Below, piece after piece: positions 1 through 11,220 of a DNA stretch of 64,000 nt. The stretch is from Gnetum montanum. Lineage: Eukaryota > Streptophyta > Gnetopsida > Gnetales > Gnetaceae. Made by a program: the position numbers and the translations under genes. The notes beneath the pieces are model-generated. The model did no database searches. It had not been told where the DNA came from and saw nothing but the letters and a program-made list of their open reading frames with translations. The stretch lies in contig MNCI01002923.1 of assembly GCA_015680685.1 (NCBI GenBank), positions 96,669 through 160,668 on the forward strand. The letters run 5' to 3'. Numbering within the stretch: the stretch's first letter is position 1; each line of letters starts with the position of its first letter.

Positions 1-1
1 A

Positions 2-514
2 GGTCAACTATATGAGCTATGAACCCATCAACTCCAAGAGCTTATTAAGCGGATAGCAAAAGAAGAAGGAGAAATAGCCAAATGGGAGAATGTTGAAAGT
101 TCTCAACAGGACCAAAATCTTAACTTAACAAGGGTCCATGATCATGAAGAGGAGAAATCAACTCACTTCAAGGAGGTGGAATCATCTTTGCCAATCCTAC
201 AGTCACTAGATGAAATTGAGGCAAAGATTAATAAGATAAAAGACTGGGTACATGAAATATGTGGAGAATATGCTAACAATAGTAGAGATACAGCTATGCC
301 AAATCAAGAAATAGGACAGGACACCACACGACAATTGAAACAAAGGGTAGAAGATAATAAGGATAAGAACTCAACTGCCAATCATACGTATGAATGTAAT
401 ATTTGCTTGTACGATCACCCCAAAGGTCAATGTCTAATCTTGTCACATTTACATGAGCATTGGGAAGGAATGTTACATCCAGAGTTTGTACAAAAATACT
501 GTGTCCAACCATAG
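2..514 (+). pseudogene. gag C-terminal fragment of element 1
   Basis: The frame is open from the window edge to a stop at 512-514, apart from one TGA at 20-22. It aligns by eye with element 2 near 6440-6900: a shared (V/I)AKEEGE stretch, then an acidic linker, then a Cys motif. That motif reads CNICLYDHPKGQC followed by LSHLHEH here, and CEICQYDDPKGCC followed by ISHL in element 2. The first ATG in the visible part is internal (176), so the true start lies outside the window. The product would be part of the structural Gag polyprotein. No CCHC knuckle of usual spacing is seen. Confidence 0.6.
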
Positions 515-1293
515 TGGCAAAAACCTTAGCTGTGGCGGAGGCCACCGCCAACTAGACCATACCCTTCGTATGTCCTAACACCAAATGCTTATTATGTTTA
601 ACACCCTATTTCTCCAACAAGATCAACATCCTCTACCTTACCTCATTGTTATCATTCTCCCGAGTACTATCCACCCATGTCCTCTCCAACAAGATCACCA
701 CCTCATGTGCCTTACACTTCTCCTTGACCTTAACATTCTCATACTTCATCCCCTTCTACATCACCGCCAGCTATGCCAGAAGATTTTGCACCATAGCTCT
801 AACCCATAAACGTTACTTATGTTGCTATTGTCAACAACAGTGGAGGTCTTTCACAACATTGAAGGCATCCCTTCTTTAGACGTGACCGTCAAAAGGGACA
901 TGATAGTTTAGAAACCACTGCATTCGCCAACTCAGCATAAATCCAACACTGTGGTGCATCTTCCTCTTCGAACCCAACGCCTCATGTTACTCTATCTGGG
1001 CTACCAATCAACACTCCAACCACCATGGGGCCTAATGAATATTGCCACATGGGGAGACATGTTGATCCTTGCATATCATCTTACGGTCGCAAGTACCATA
1101 GTGGGTCAACTCCTTATAAATTAACCACATCTTATAACTTGCCCCACTATGTCAACTCTAATCAAGTGTGTGAACCCCAATGGGGTAAGTATGACCGGGT
1201 CCCAATATTTCCAACATGTAAGGATCTCAATCTTCCATTTATTAATTCTAGCCATGCTCAACCATTTAGTTATGGGGGGTATCCTCCATTCTA
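515..1293 (+). pseudogene. degraded Pro/Tyr/Ser-rich gag tail of element 1
   Basis: Several frames here give Pro-, Tyr-, Ser- and His-rich peptide interrupted by stops. The longest clean stretch is 1025-1293. The composition matches the region of element 2 at about 6930-7320, which lies between the Cys motif and the protease. No protease active-site motif is found after it. I see no independent gene here. Confidence 0.4.
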
Positions 1294-2632
1294 ACAACAC
1301 AGATTTAATAAATGTTTTCTGTTTCTTTAATTTTTCAACTTTTTGTTTTCCAATTTTTCACCTTTTAATTTATTGTTTTATCTTTTTGTCTTTTATCTTT
1401 TTATGAGTAATCTCATCTACGTATAAAACACTCATGTGGATCGTTGGTTAAGCTATGTTCTATGTTATTAAGTCTTGGGTGATCAATTATGTGGACAGTG
1501 AGCCCATTGCACCCACTCATCCATTTTATAAATAAGAGGGTTTTTTCGAGGGTACAGTGATATTCTTGACATTCTTAGAACTTAAAATTAATTTTTTGTT
1601 CATTGTACCCAGAATGAAGAAGGATGGACCAAGAGGAAATGATTAAGGTGTGACATCAAGGGGTTGCGGATTCTCTTTGGTGACGTCTATGGGAGTTTTC
1701 ATGCAACGTGGTTGTACTAAGATCCTTGTAGATCTAACAAAAAATGGGAGTAAGAGTAATCACAAGGGCACTTAAAAATAAAATGTTGTTCTAGGGGGTC
1801 CCACTAGAAAGACATGCATCCATGCCTGATGGTTGGCGGCTTCTCTGGATTTAATATTCAAAAAAATAGAAAGATAGAAAAGAAAAAGAAAAAGGAAGTG
1901 CCACAAAAAAAAATCACTCCTCCCTTGAATAAAATGCTAAGTGATCATATGCCTTGTTGTTATGGCACTCTCATAGTTGCTCATCATGGGATGAAACAAT
2001 GTGATGTCACTGATTAGAGGAATGGACTTGGCCTTGATCTTGGAACGATGGGTTGATGACATGTTAATCATGCTTTACACGTAGGATTCATTATGCCCTG
2101 AGTCAGTTACCTCATGTCCCAATCTATGCAATCCCTTCTCCAATTCATTCCATCTCGCTGTTCATGTATTTGTGACTCGTGTCTTGTATAGCATTGAATT
2201 CATACCTCATTACAGTGGTATCAACATGTGTGTGTTTTGTTGCATCGGTATAGATTACATTTAATCCTTCTAGTGCCTATGGACATCTTAAGGTGTGGTT
2301 ACACAAGGGCATATAAGTTGGAACCCCTGCTTTGGGGAGGACCCACTTGCGTGACTTTTGTAATTTGTACATTGTTGCACACCACCACATCATCTTATAC
2401 CCTTCGAGTATTTCATTGCCAAATATATTCTTTCCTTTGTCATTATTTTATCAAACATTTCTCAAAACTAGGTCCAACATTAAACTTTTAGGGAAACTTT
2501 CTTGAAAAAATTTCTAACTCTAAAATCACACTAAGTAAAGAATGCAATATTTATTAAAGGCAATGAGTAAGGTATAAAATCATTGAACTTTTTCAATAAC
2601 CTTACTAACGATTGATCCTTGTGTGATTATAG
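1294..2632 (+). other. noncoding spacer of element 1
   Basis: There is no believable ORF. The stretch is T-rich at its start (1300-1410) and shares short blocks with the spacer after integrase in element 2 (11220-11900), including a common ctagaaagacatg block near 1805. It is therefore post-pol sequence of the same element type, placed directly after gag. Confidence 0.5.
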
Positions 2633-2761
2633 ATGACCCCTAAAAGACGACGACATGGAGGACCTTCTCAAGGTGCAACCGAACAACCTGGGGGAGGCAG
2701 AGGCCAAGGACCTCATGAAGAACATGCAGAGCAGAAGGCCATCATTCAACATCCATTATGA
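2633..2761 (+). pseudogene. start of the env-position ORF in element 1 (truncated)
   Basis: A 42-codon ORF starts with the ATG at 2633. It comes directly after a T-rich stretch ending in an AG, like a splice acceptor. The peptide begins MTPKRRR and is rich in Gly, Gln and Glu. Element 3 has an ORF in the same position (14744) with the same attatag/ATG-type context. I infer these are the starts of one ORF family made from a spliced or subgenomic RNA. The TGA at 2759 ends it here, and degraded frames continue to about 3070. Confidence 0.35.
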
Positions 2762-3230
2762 AACTCCTATTACTACATAATCTATCCAAGCAAAGGGAGG
2801 AGAGGTCAGGGCCTGAGCCTATAAAGAGGAATGATGGCTATTTGCTGCATGGCATGTCAAGGCCAATCAAGTGTTCTTGCAGCTGCCATGTCCATGACAA
2901 GTGCTAACTCCATTAAACATTGGAACATCAGCATGGATGACTCATAATCCTCAAATAGAAGAGGAGAAACATCAGGTGCTTATTCAATGGTATCAATCTC
3001 AGAAGCTTGATGCACAGGACAAAGGGAAGGCACCCATGGAGGAGCCACCACTATCAGGACTCCCATGAGTTCCACAAGTTTTGTCTTTTGTGTCTGTGTC
3101 CAAATTTTTTTTTAATTCTCCATTGCGGCATGAATAAATTTCTAGTCAGTCCATAATCCCATACCTATCCACTATGTATTCAATTGAGCTTGTTCCTCAC
3201 TTTCTTTGACTTGAGGACAAGTTTTTACTC

Positions 3231-3243
3231 AATTGTGGGGGTA
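3231..3243 (+). promoter_or_regulatory. polypurine tract of element 1
   Basis: The purine-rich run attgtgggggta lies immediately before the LTR start TGATGAAG. The same arrangement precedes the 3' LTRs at 13118 and 17844. This is the expected primer site for plus-strand DNA synthesis. Confidence 0.65.
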
Positions 3244-4103
3244 TGATGAAGTGTCATTTAGTCAATGCGTTGACTTGGCTGTGTATACGTGGCTGCGTTG
3301 ATGCGGGCTTGTCGACGTAGCCTTCCTGTGTCGACGTGGCCTTGTTTACGCAACCACCTATCCTGGCCTATAAATAAGAGGGCCTTCCGCCCCATTTAGG
3401 AATCTTTTTGTCAATTGTAGCTAGACTCTTGCACTTTGTTTTCGTAAAAGTTAGATTATTTTCCTAGTGCATGCTCACAGTGTGATGCTTGTAATTGTAT
3501 GACACCTTTATTCGAGTGTGACGTACTTGGACACGCACATGACTGGAATTAAAGATCGAGATTACTTCATCATTGTAGCATTCACTTAGTTTTAATTGTT
3601 TAATTATTATTGTTAATTGTTATTGTTATTTATTATTTTCTTAGTTAATATTTCTTTACCGTCATTTACTATTCTTGTTAATTGCGGAATGAGTACGACT
3701 TGATCACGAGCATTTAAGTGTGACTACTTGGTAACCCAGTAGTGTACCTAGAATCCCAGTAGTAGTCATGCACGAGGTCCAAGATGTGTATGGATGATTA
3801 AGGAATAGATGCTCATCGCACTTAGGTTAGCTTAGAATTCATGTCCTATTACTCGTTAGTTTAATCAATATTATTTTCCATTGTCTCTAGGAGTAGCACT
3901 AATTTAGGATCACATCATACGCCTCACTCTGGACTAAACCATACATGACAAAGAAAATACTAGTCGAGGTGGGAAGACAGCGAACTGCGATCAACGTGTA
4001 ACTATCTAGATACCACAACTAGCCTGGCCATGGAGTTCGACTGGATCGTGCGTGAATGCTCGTATTCGTATTGTTGAGTGTAGGGGTACCTTGTTGTTCA
4101 TCA
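3244..4103 (+). repeat. 3' LTR of element 1
   Basis: The LTR is 860 bp, starts TGATGAAGTG and ends TTCATCA, so its ends form a short inverted repeat. A TATA box (CTATAAATA) lies at about 3368-3376. The U3 part carries several GTCGACG(T/G)GGCC-like units. Sequence shared with element 2's LTR (the aacccagtagtg and ggggtacct blocks) shows that the two families are related. Confidence 0.75.
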
Positions 4104-4821
4104 ACAGTCAAGTAGCAAAACTCTTGTAGTCTGTTTGATGGTTAGGGTATTTTCTAAGTGCCTGTAGCAGGAGGTTGAAGTGTGGACAAATCTTTATTTG
4201 AGCATTGTGTACCTGAGCACATCTTGTGTATGGCAGTAAGGAGGAGCTCTTTGATTCATCCTTGTAGCACTTGAGATTTGTTTTCTTACACATTTATTTT
4301 ATTTAATTTTCTTATGCATTTATTTTATTTTATGAACTTTACATTTCTTTTATTAGCATAACAATTTATTTTGATCAATTAAGCAAATCATTAAATTACA
4401 CTTGGTACAATCACTTCAAGCATGCGTGTAACACTTGGTAACCTAGTAACGATTAGCGTTTGGTAATCCCAGTAGTGTTGCACTAGTTTAGGATGTGTAT
4501 GACAAGTGAGAACAGATACTGGTGTTAGGATTAGTTAAAGCCTAGTTAATTAGTAGTTAAGTTAAATTAGTCACTTAGTTATCTCTCTCCTCCCTTATTA
4601 GCAGTAGGACATAAAAACATAAAAGCTATAAAAATCATATGCCTCAAGCTTACTTAACCATACAATCATGACATATAGGTAAGTTTGGCAAGATAATGAT
4701 CAACCAACCCGTCCTTGTTCCACAAAGGTGCATAGGCACTTAGTCCTTGGAATTCGACCAAATCGTGTGTGAAACGCTTATATTTGTATGGTTGAGTGTA
4801 GGGGTACCTCGCCTCTCATCA
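4104..4821 (+). repeat. 5' LTR of element 2, U3 missing
   Basis: This aligns with 13398-14120 of the 3' LTR (identical cagtcaagtagcaaaactc start). It ends CTCATCA just before the primer-binding site. The part matching 13118-13397 is absent and replaced by the end of element 1's LTR. Confidence 0.85.
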
Positions 4822-4822
4822 T

Positions 4823-4840
4823 TGGAACTGTTGCCAGGAC
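4823..4840 (+). promoter_or_regulatory. primer-binding site of element 2, tRNA-Asp type, mutated
   Basis: TGGAACTGTTGCCAGGAC lies one base after the LTR. The M1 copy of this site is TGGCACCGTTGCCAAGGA. Both resemble TGGCGCCGTTGCCGGGGA, which from memory is complementary to the 3' end of plant tRNA-Asp and is typical of Athila-like elements. Confidence 0.65.
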
Positions 4841-4956
4841 TTAGTTGTTTGTGTGCTAATTAGAACTTAGGAAATCATTCACATCATTGGAATGAACCCT
4901 TAGGGTTGGTTGAGAAAATAATAAACAAGAATACATTGCACACTAAATAGAAAAGT

Positions 4957-7319
4957 ATGTCTCCTTCTTCGTACAAAAGTGCCTTACCACCTAGGTTTGA
5001 AATAGGAAACAGTCGGTGGTGTAATACACATGACGTTGATTCGCTAGTCCCTCAACAAGTTCGAGTGGTATATATTCATCTCGATGAGTATCTATTAGAC
5101 TTCATCTTTATCCTTCATCAAGATGAACAATTGCATTGGTGAGACTTAGAAGGAAACATCGTGTTATCTCCCAATCGTTTAGTCCCAAGCATGCTTCTTC
5201 ATGCTCTCACACGAATTGGCATGCCGCACTAACATGCAGAATATGTTGTGCAAGACCATGACTCGAGAGAATACCATCCCATAGAGGCACAACGTCAAAG
5301 GTACTTGAACAACATGTCTTGCAACAGGAGAGACATCATAAGTCTTTGAAGGGACTTGCAGAATATTGTCCCACAAGAGAGACATCATAAGTCTTTGAAG
5401 GGTAAGTGGTCTCAGGATGCCCCACATGTCTTAAGTGAAAATGAGGGTGGTGAACCTACCTTAGTTAGTCGCCCACATAACGATGTTCCTCCCCTTGACT
5501 TTGGCCAAGGGGTTGTGTATTAGAACCTTCATTCCACTATTCATAACCTAGGTTCTGATACCCATGGGCACAAAGGATCCAAAAAAGGGACATGAACTCA
5601 TGATAAAGGTGGACATTTTGATTGTAATCGCGATCAAGGCCAAGATCGTAGAAGAGATGGTAGCAGATACTGTCATGGTGATAGTTCTCCTTCTTCTTCA
5701 CCTTCATCATCTCCTTCACCCTCTCCTTCAATATCTGGATGTGGTAATAAAGAAAAAGACCATGGGGATAAAGGTAGGCAAAGTGGAAGTCATCGACAAA
5801 ATAGCCAGGAAAGGGGTTGAGGGCACTCTAGGAAGTCACGACATAGAAGAAGGGAGAGTAGGGAACAACGTAGGCATCATAGATGCTATGGATGATATGA
5901 TCACGATGAACCCCTACTCGCTACTCAAAGTATGTTAGACATAATTAAGGCTGTTAGAATTCCAAAAAGGCACCAAAAAGATAGTAGGATCAAGAGATTA
6001 GATATGAATAATATCCCACGATTTGAAGGAGGATACAACGCTAATCCTCAAAATTGTTTACAAGCATTCCATGACATGTGTGCCTTTCAAAGCATAGAGA
6101 ATGAATGACAAAAACTTAAGTTGTTCCCACAGACATTAGTTAAAAAAGCGGAAAGCTTGTACTAGTCTTTAAAACTGGAATCGATTCATAGGTGGAGTAC
6201 TATGTTAGAACTATTTAATGACAAGTACCAAATGTACTCTTGAGTGTCTAACTTGCAAAAGAAAATACAAGGCTAGAAACAAGGGGATGATACCATGGGC
6301 TGATACTATGCACTATTACATCATTTTCCTAGTGATGGTTATTTGCAAAGGGATCAACTACGCCATCTCATGGATGGGCTTAGGCATGAAACGAGAAGAA
6401 CCCTTGGGACTTATGACCAAGGAGACTATCCGAGCTTAGGTCCCATCAAATTCAAAGACTATTGGAGCAAGTTGCTAAGGAAGAAGGTGAGCTATGGAAG
6501 AGAGAAAGTGTAGAAGAGTATAACTGAGATCCTTCCCTTCAGAAGAGGGGAGTAAGATTTTGTGAGGATGAAGAAGAGTCACCACTTGAAGAGATGGTGA
6601 ATAGGAAAACTTTGCCTATCCAAAAGACATTAGAAGTTTCGGCAAATGTAGACCAAATGTGGGATTCCCTAGACAATAGATTTCAAACTGTTCTTAAAAT
6701 AGTAGAGGAGTCTAGGTAGTGAGAAAAGAAAAAAGAAAGAGGCTGAACATGCACATAGCAAGGGTAGGGGAAAAGTTGCCATCATTGAAGAGGTTGTGGA
6801 TTCAGAAATAGACAATGATAGTGGATGTGAGATATGTCAATATGATGATCCTAAGGGATGTTGCCCTGTAATCTCACATCTATAAGATTCTGGGGTGTAT
6901 GCACTCAACCCACGATTAAACAAAAGGCAAACACCTCAAAGGTTACATTATCCTCAAGGTAACCCAAGACAGTTTCACCAAACCTTAATGTATTATCCTA
7001 GTGGAACTCCACCACAACCGATTGAGCAATATCAATAAAGGCAATACCCACAATCATGGGGAATGCCAACACCAAGGCAATAGTATCCTTACCAGAAACT
7101 TGACTTGTATGGATATTACATGCAACAGCCAGTCTCTCCACGTGACTCTACTAGTCATGGTACTTCTCAACCTCACTACCAAGCTTGTGAGTATTATGGG
7201 ACTCCCTCTTCTAGGGGCGATATCCTGAAAGCATATCATCCTTCTCATCCAGCCACATCTCTTCCACCAATGCCTCCACTACCACTTGCTCCAACTATGC
7301 AAGGTGAAATCCCTACCTA
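4957..7319 (+). pseudogene. gag of element 2
   Basis: The ATG at 4957 opens a gag-like frame (MSPSSYKSALPPR) that is broken by several stops and shifts. It has an N-terminal domain shared with M1 (DEY...F(I/T)FILH, then EGNI). A Ser/Arg/His-rich low-complexity segment follows (about 5560-5870). Next comes a retrotransposon-gag core near 6010-6240 (NIPRFEGGYNANPQN, then LFPQTLVKKAESLY). A Cys motif near 6817-6880 and a Pro/Tyr-rich tail complete it. The gag core matches the general Ty3 gag family pattern of a hydrophobic helix, LF-P-L and an aromatic. The SR/His-rich insert upstream of the core is unusual. Confidence 0.65.
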
Positions 7320-7611
7320 GCTGCAGTAATGTAATGCCATGAGGGTTGTTAACTCTCAACCTACTATTGGTTCGAACAACCACATGAAGAAAAGAACTTT
7401 CTTTAAAGCCAACAGTCCAACTAAGTCCTTGTAATCACAAGCGGCTAATTCCTTAGATACCTCAGTATCAATCAAAACTTTAGAGCCCCCTTCAACCCAA
7501 TCACTACACTCAACACATACGATCATACCAACACATGCCGTCACCGATTGAATCAAAGCTAGCCACGTTCCCAGAAAATTCTCTAATCCTGAGAGTCCTC
7601 TGATATACTTA

Positions 7612-7902
7612 CAAATTGTTGGAAATATGTCATGCAAGGCTCTTTTGGATTTAGGTTCCAGTGTCACCTTGATTTCTCAAGAAATATACAAGGCCTGGAA
7701 CCTACCTCCATTGAAAAAGGGCAACATCCATCTAGAGTTGGTCAACCAGTCCATCACTGTCCCATTGGAATTGATGGATGACATTGTTACCACTGTTTGT
7801 GGGTGGTCGTACCCAGTTGACTTCCTAGAGATTCAGGTAAACAATGGTAAGGGGGACTTCCCAATCATAATGAGAAGAGCATGGCTAAGGACGCACACCT
7901 AG
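7612..7902 (+). pseudogene. aspartic protease domain of element 2
   Basis: The frame reads CKALLDLGSSVTLIS, with a retropepsin active-site loop D-L-G-S where D-T/S-G is expected. The hydrophobic strand and the flap-side PVDFLEIQV segment follow. It would cleave Gag-Pol. The M1 copy has the same DLGS, so DLG is probably the family's own form and not a mutation. The frame ends in a TAG at 7900. Confidence 0.7.
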
Positions 7903-8162
7903 GAATCTGTGATCTTTCCCTAAAAATATAAAAGGAAAATACATTCGGAAAGATTGAGAAGAAAAAATTTTCATGCATCGCATATAGTGACACAAGGTGT
8001 AATTGCATGTAGAGGTCATGGTTTGTGCAAAGTTTAGCATTACCTACATGCAATTAGTGTGCACAAGTGATTAACATACAAAGATGCCTATATGCAGTAG
8101 CCACATGGTAGGAAGACACCTAGTGGCTGACAACTGATCAAGAAAGTAGTTTACTCATATGC

Positions 8163-9309
8163 ATGGAACCAACTGAGGGTTTGACTTGTGCTTACATCGA
8201 TAGCATAGACGCATTAGAGCAAGTCCACTGCCAACTTCCAAGTCTTAACCTTGAAAATATCAACTGGGGGAAGTTGGAAATCCCTAAGAAATTTAAGCAG
8301 GAGCCCCTCGAGTTGAAACCATTGCCCACCGGTATGGAATACATGTTCCTTAAAAATGGAAAACTAGTAATTATCAATGCTAGGCTTGCTCATCAATAGA
8401 AAGAAGAATTGCTAAAGGTAATAAATAAATGGTCAGAAGCCTTTACTTGGTTATATCTCAAATTAATTGGAATAGATCCTAGGATATGCCAACATAAAAT
8501 TTACACTGACCCCTCCATGTAGCCTCGAAGACAACTGCAGAGGCGATTGAACCCTAAGCTGAAGCAAGTAGTTAAGGAAGAAATTGAACAGCTTCTCAAG
8601 GCTAGGTTCATATACCCCATTACTGATAGTGAATGGGTTAGCCCCTTAGTTATTATGCCTAAAAAGGGAGGCAAATGGAGGGTGTGCATAGATTTTAGGC
8701 TACTAAATATGGCAACATTCAAAGATCACTTTCCATTGCCATTTGTTGACTAAGTCTTAAACACCATTGTAGGGCATCACTATTATAGTTTTCTGGATGG
8801 ATATAGCAGATATAACCAAATACAAATAGCCCCAAAAGACTAAGCCAAGACTACGTTCATTAGTCCTTTGATAACATTCACATGCAAATAGATGTCGTTT
8901 GGCTTGTGTAATGCGCCTACAACATTTCAACAACTAGTTCTAAGCATATTCCAATAGTAGATGGGGAATGGCGTGGAGGTCTTTATGGACGAATTCTCCA
9001 CTTATGGAGAAAGTGTTAAAAATATGTGTAGAAACTAATTTGAGGCTCAATTGGCAGAAAAGCCATTTGATGGTCCAAGAAGGCATAGTACTAGGGCACA
9101 AGATCTCACACATAGGGATAGAGGTAGACCTTGAAAAAATGAAAATCATTCAAGGAATTACCTATCAACCAGAAACTGTCAAAGATATTTGGTCATTCCT
9201 TGGACATACTGGCTACTATAGGAGATTTATTGAGAACGTCTCAAAGGTTTCCAAACCATTGGTGGAATTAATGAAAAAGGACATACCTTTTGAGTGGACC
9301 AGAGAATGA
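8163..9309 (+). pseudogene. reverse transcriptase of element 2
   Basis: RT motifs appear in order: the KxxVKEEIEQLL linker, SPLVIMPKKGGKWRVCIDFRLLN (fingers), FLDGYSRYNQI (motif A), FGLCNAPTTFQ (motif B), then FMDEFSTYG at 8982-9008. Here motif C has D-E in place of D-D. A deletion of roughly 30 nt with a frameshift follows directly after. The next frame (about 8998-9309) carries the thumb (LGHKIS, FLGHTGYYRRFI). Stops at 8751, 8841 and 8890 correspond to CAA or CAG codons in M1 or the family consensus. The enzyme is inactive. Confidence 0.8.
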
Positions 9310-9750
9310 GAATTAGCTTTCCAAAATTTGAAACAGAAGCTAGTAGAAACACCCATTCTACAAGCTCCTGACTGGTCCAAATCATTCTATATCATGACTA
9401 ATGCATCCAACTATGCTTTAGGAGTTGTACTTACATAGTTAGATGACTAGAAGCATCCTTATTACATCCATTGTGCAAGTAGAAGTATTGTTGGTGCACA
9501 ACTTAACTACACTACCACAGAGAAAGAATTAATGGCTATAGTGTTTGCACTAGAAAAGTTTAGACACAATGTATTGGGATAAAAAGTATATATACATATA
9601 GATCATAGTGCAATCCAATTCCTCATGAATAAGCCAATGGTAAGCCCTCATATCATACGATGGCTTGTGATCCTACAAGAGTTTGATTTAACAATGATCA
9701 ATCGCAAGGGCACTGAGAATGTAGTTGCTGATCATTTATCTCAATTGTGA
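9310..9750 (+). pseudogene. RNase H domain of element 2
   Basis: The frame after a TGA at 9307 reads TNASNYALGVVLT, then YTTTEKELMAIVFALEKFRH, then HIDHSAIQFLMNK and ADHLSQL, the four RNase H blocks of Ty3/gypsy elements. The first catalytic Asp is Asn here (TNAS for TDAS). Several TAG/TAA stops interrupt it. No second RNase H domain follows, which separates this family from Tat elements such as M2. Confidence 0.75.
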
Positions 9751-9869
9751 TGGGATAACAAAGAGGATGAGTATCCAATTTCTGATCATTTCCCTAATGA
9801 ATTCCTCTTTGTTGGTGTAGTGAATAATCAATCACCCAAGGAGACAAATTGGTAAAGTAGCATTCTTAC

Positions 9870-11220
9870 CTATCTCCTCACCAAACAAACACCACAAGAG
9901 TTAAACCTTAAGAAGAAACAACTATTTCTTGACCGAGCCAAGTACTTTATGGAGATCAATGGGCAACTTTAGAAAGTGTGTCCTAATGGCTTGGTTCGAT
10001 GGTGTGTTCTCGATATAGATCAATTGCGAGTTCTCCAAGATGCTCGTGAGGGTCCTTGTGGGGGTCATTACGCTAGGAAATGAACAACCATCAAGATCCT
10101 ACTTGAAGTATATTATTGGCCTACATTAGTTCGGGACACCCATTATTTTGTCCAATCTTGTGAGTGCTGTCAACGTGATGGGGGAATGACTGCTAGAATG
10201 GAGGATCCACAACAATGGATTCAATCGGTATAACCCTTCGACGTTTGGGAAATTGATTTTATGGGGCTGATTACACCAATGTCCAATGGAAAAGCTTATA
10301 TTATTGTTTCCATTGATTACCTAACAAAATGGGCCGAAGTAGCTACTGTTAAAGATTGTACATCATCTACAGTTGCAGGATTTGTTCAACAACAAATCAT
10401 AAATAGGTTTGGTGTGCCATGTGCACTTATTTTAGAAAATGGCACACACGTCACAGATGCAAATTTTCAGAAATTAATGCAATGCTTAGGGGTTGAGTAT
10501 AAATTGACTACACCATACCACCCCCAAGAGAACGGTCAAGTAGAAGTCACCAACAAGGAGATTATGAAGATATTGACAAAAACCAGTAGCAACTTTAGGT
10601 GAGATTAGAACACTAAATTGAATGATGCTCTTTGGGCATACTGCTCCACATGGAAGCTCCCTATAGGCTACTCTAACTATGAGTTAGTGTAAGGTAAATT
10701 ACCAACGCTTCCCATTCAAACTAAGCTTTGTACACTATCCACGACATGTGACCCCAACCTTGACCTTGATCTAGCACAAAAACAACAGTTAGTAACCCTT
10801 AACTTGCTAGATGAAAACCAATTAGCTGGCTTGTCATCTAACGAATTGCACAAGGCCTTCAATAAACAATGTCATGACCTAAGAATTAGGAAAGTTAAAT
10901 ATCATCCAGGAGATAAGGTTCTCTACTAGAATCCCACACATGTGCCACAATGTACTAAATTTCAAATACTATGGGAAGGACCTTATATTATTTATGCAAC
11001 ATTTCCTTCAGGGGCCATGATAAGATACAAACCTGAGAACTTAGATAAGAAACTTTGGTCAACGTGCAACAAGCCAAACCTTTCCAGGAGCTTAGGACAG
11101 CTAGTACACATGCTACCTCTCTTGATGGACAACCCTGCTCACTATTTTAGATCTCCTCCTTCCAACTTAGTCGTGGGGGAGATGGGCACCTATGTTAACC
11201 ATTCTAGGCCCTTAGTTATT
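9870..11220 (+). pseudogene. integrase of element 2
   Basis: The zinc-binding part (GPCGGHY, then CECCQ) is followed by the catalytic core: FDVWEIDFMG, then LENGTHVTD, then YHPQENGQVEVTNKEI. The middle Asp of the DDE triad is Glu here (ENG for DNG) and the first zinc His is Arg. The C-terminal GPY-like module reads LWEGPYIIYATFPSGAM near 10970-11020. Stops at 9853, 10080 and 10600 break the frame. It would catalyse insertion of the cDNA. No chromodomain is seen. Confidence 0.75.

Larger units (their letters stand above)
1..4103 (+). mobile_element. Element 1: Athila-like Ty3/gypsy LTR element, 3' part, no pol
   Basis: This is the 3' portion of an LTR retrotransposon running off the left edge. 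In order it holds a gag C-terminal fragment, a Pro/Tyr-rich tail, a noncoding spacer, a short ORF just after a splice-acceptor-like site, a polypurine tract and an LTR. The spacer shares short blocks with the post-integrase spacer of element 2, for example the tgtgac(a/t)tcaagggg block near 1650 and 11608. Gag therefore runs straight into post-pol sequence and protease, RT and integrase are absent. The 3' LTR ends TCATCA at 4103 and abuts the interior of element 2's LTR, so I infer that element 1 inserted there. Family assignment rests on similarity to element 2 and is moderately secure. Confidence 0.75.
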
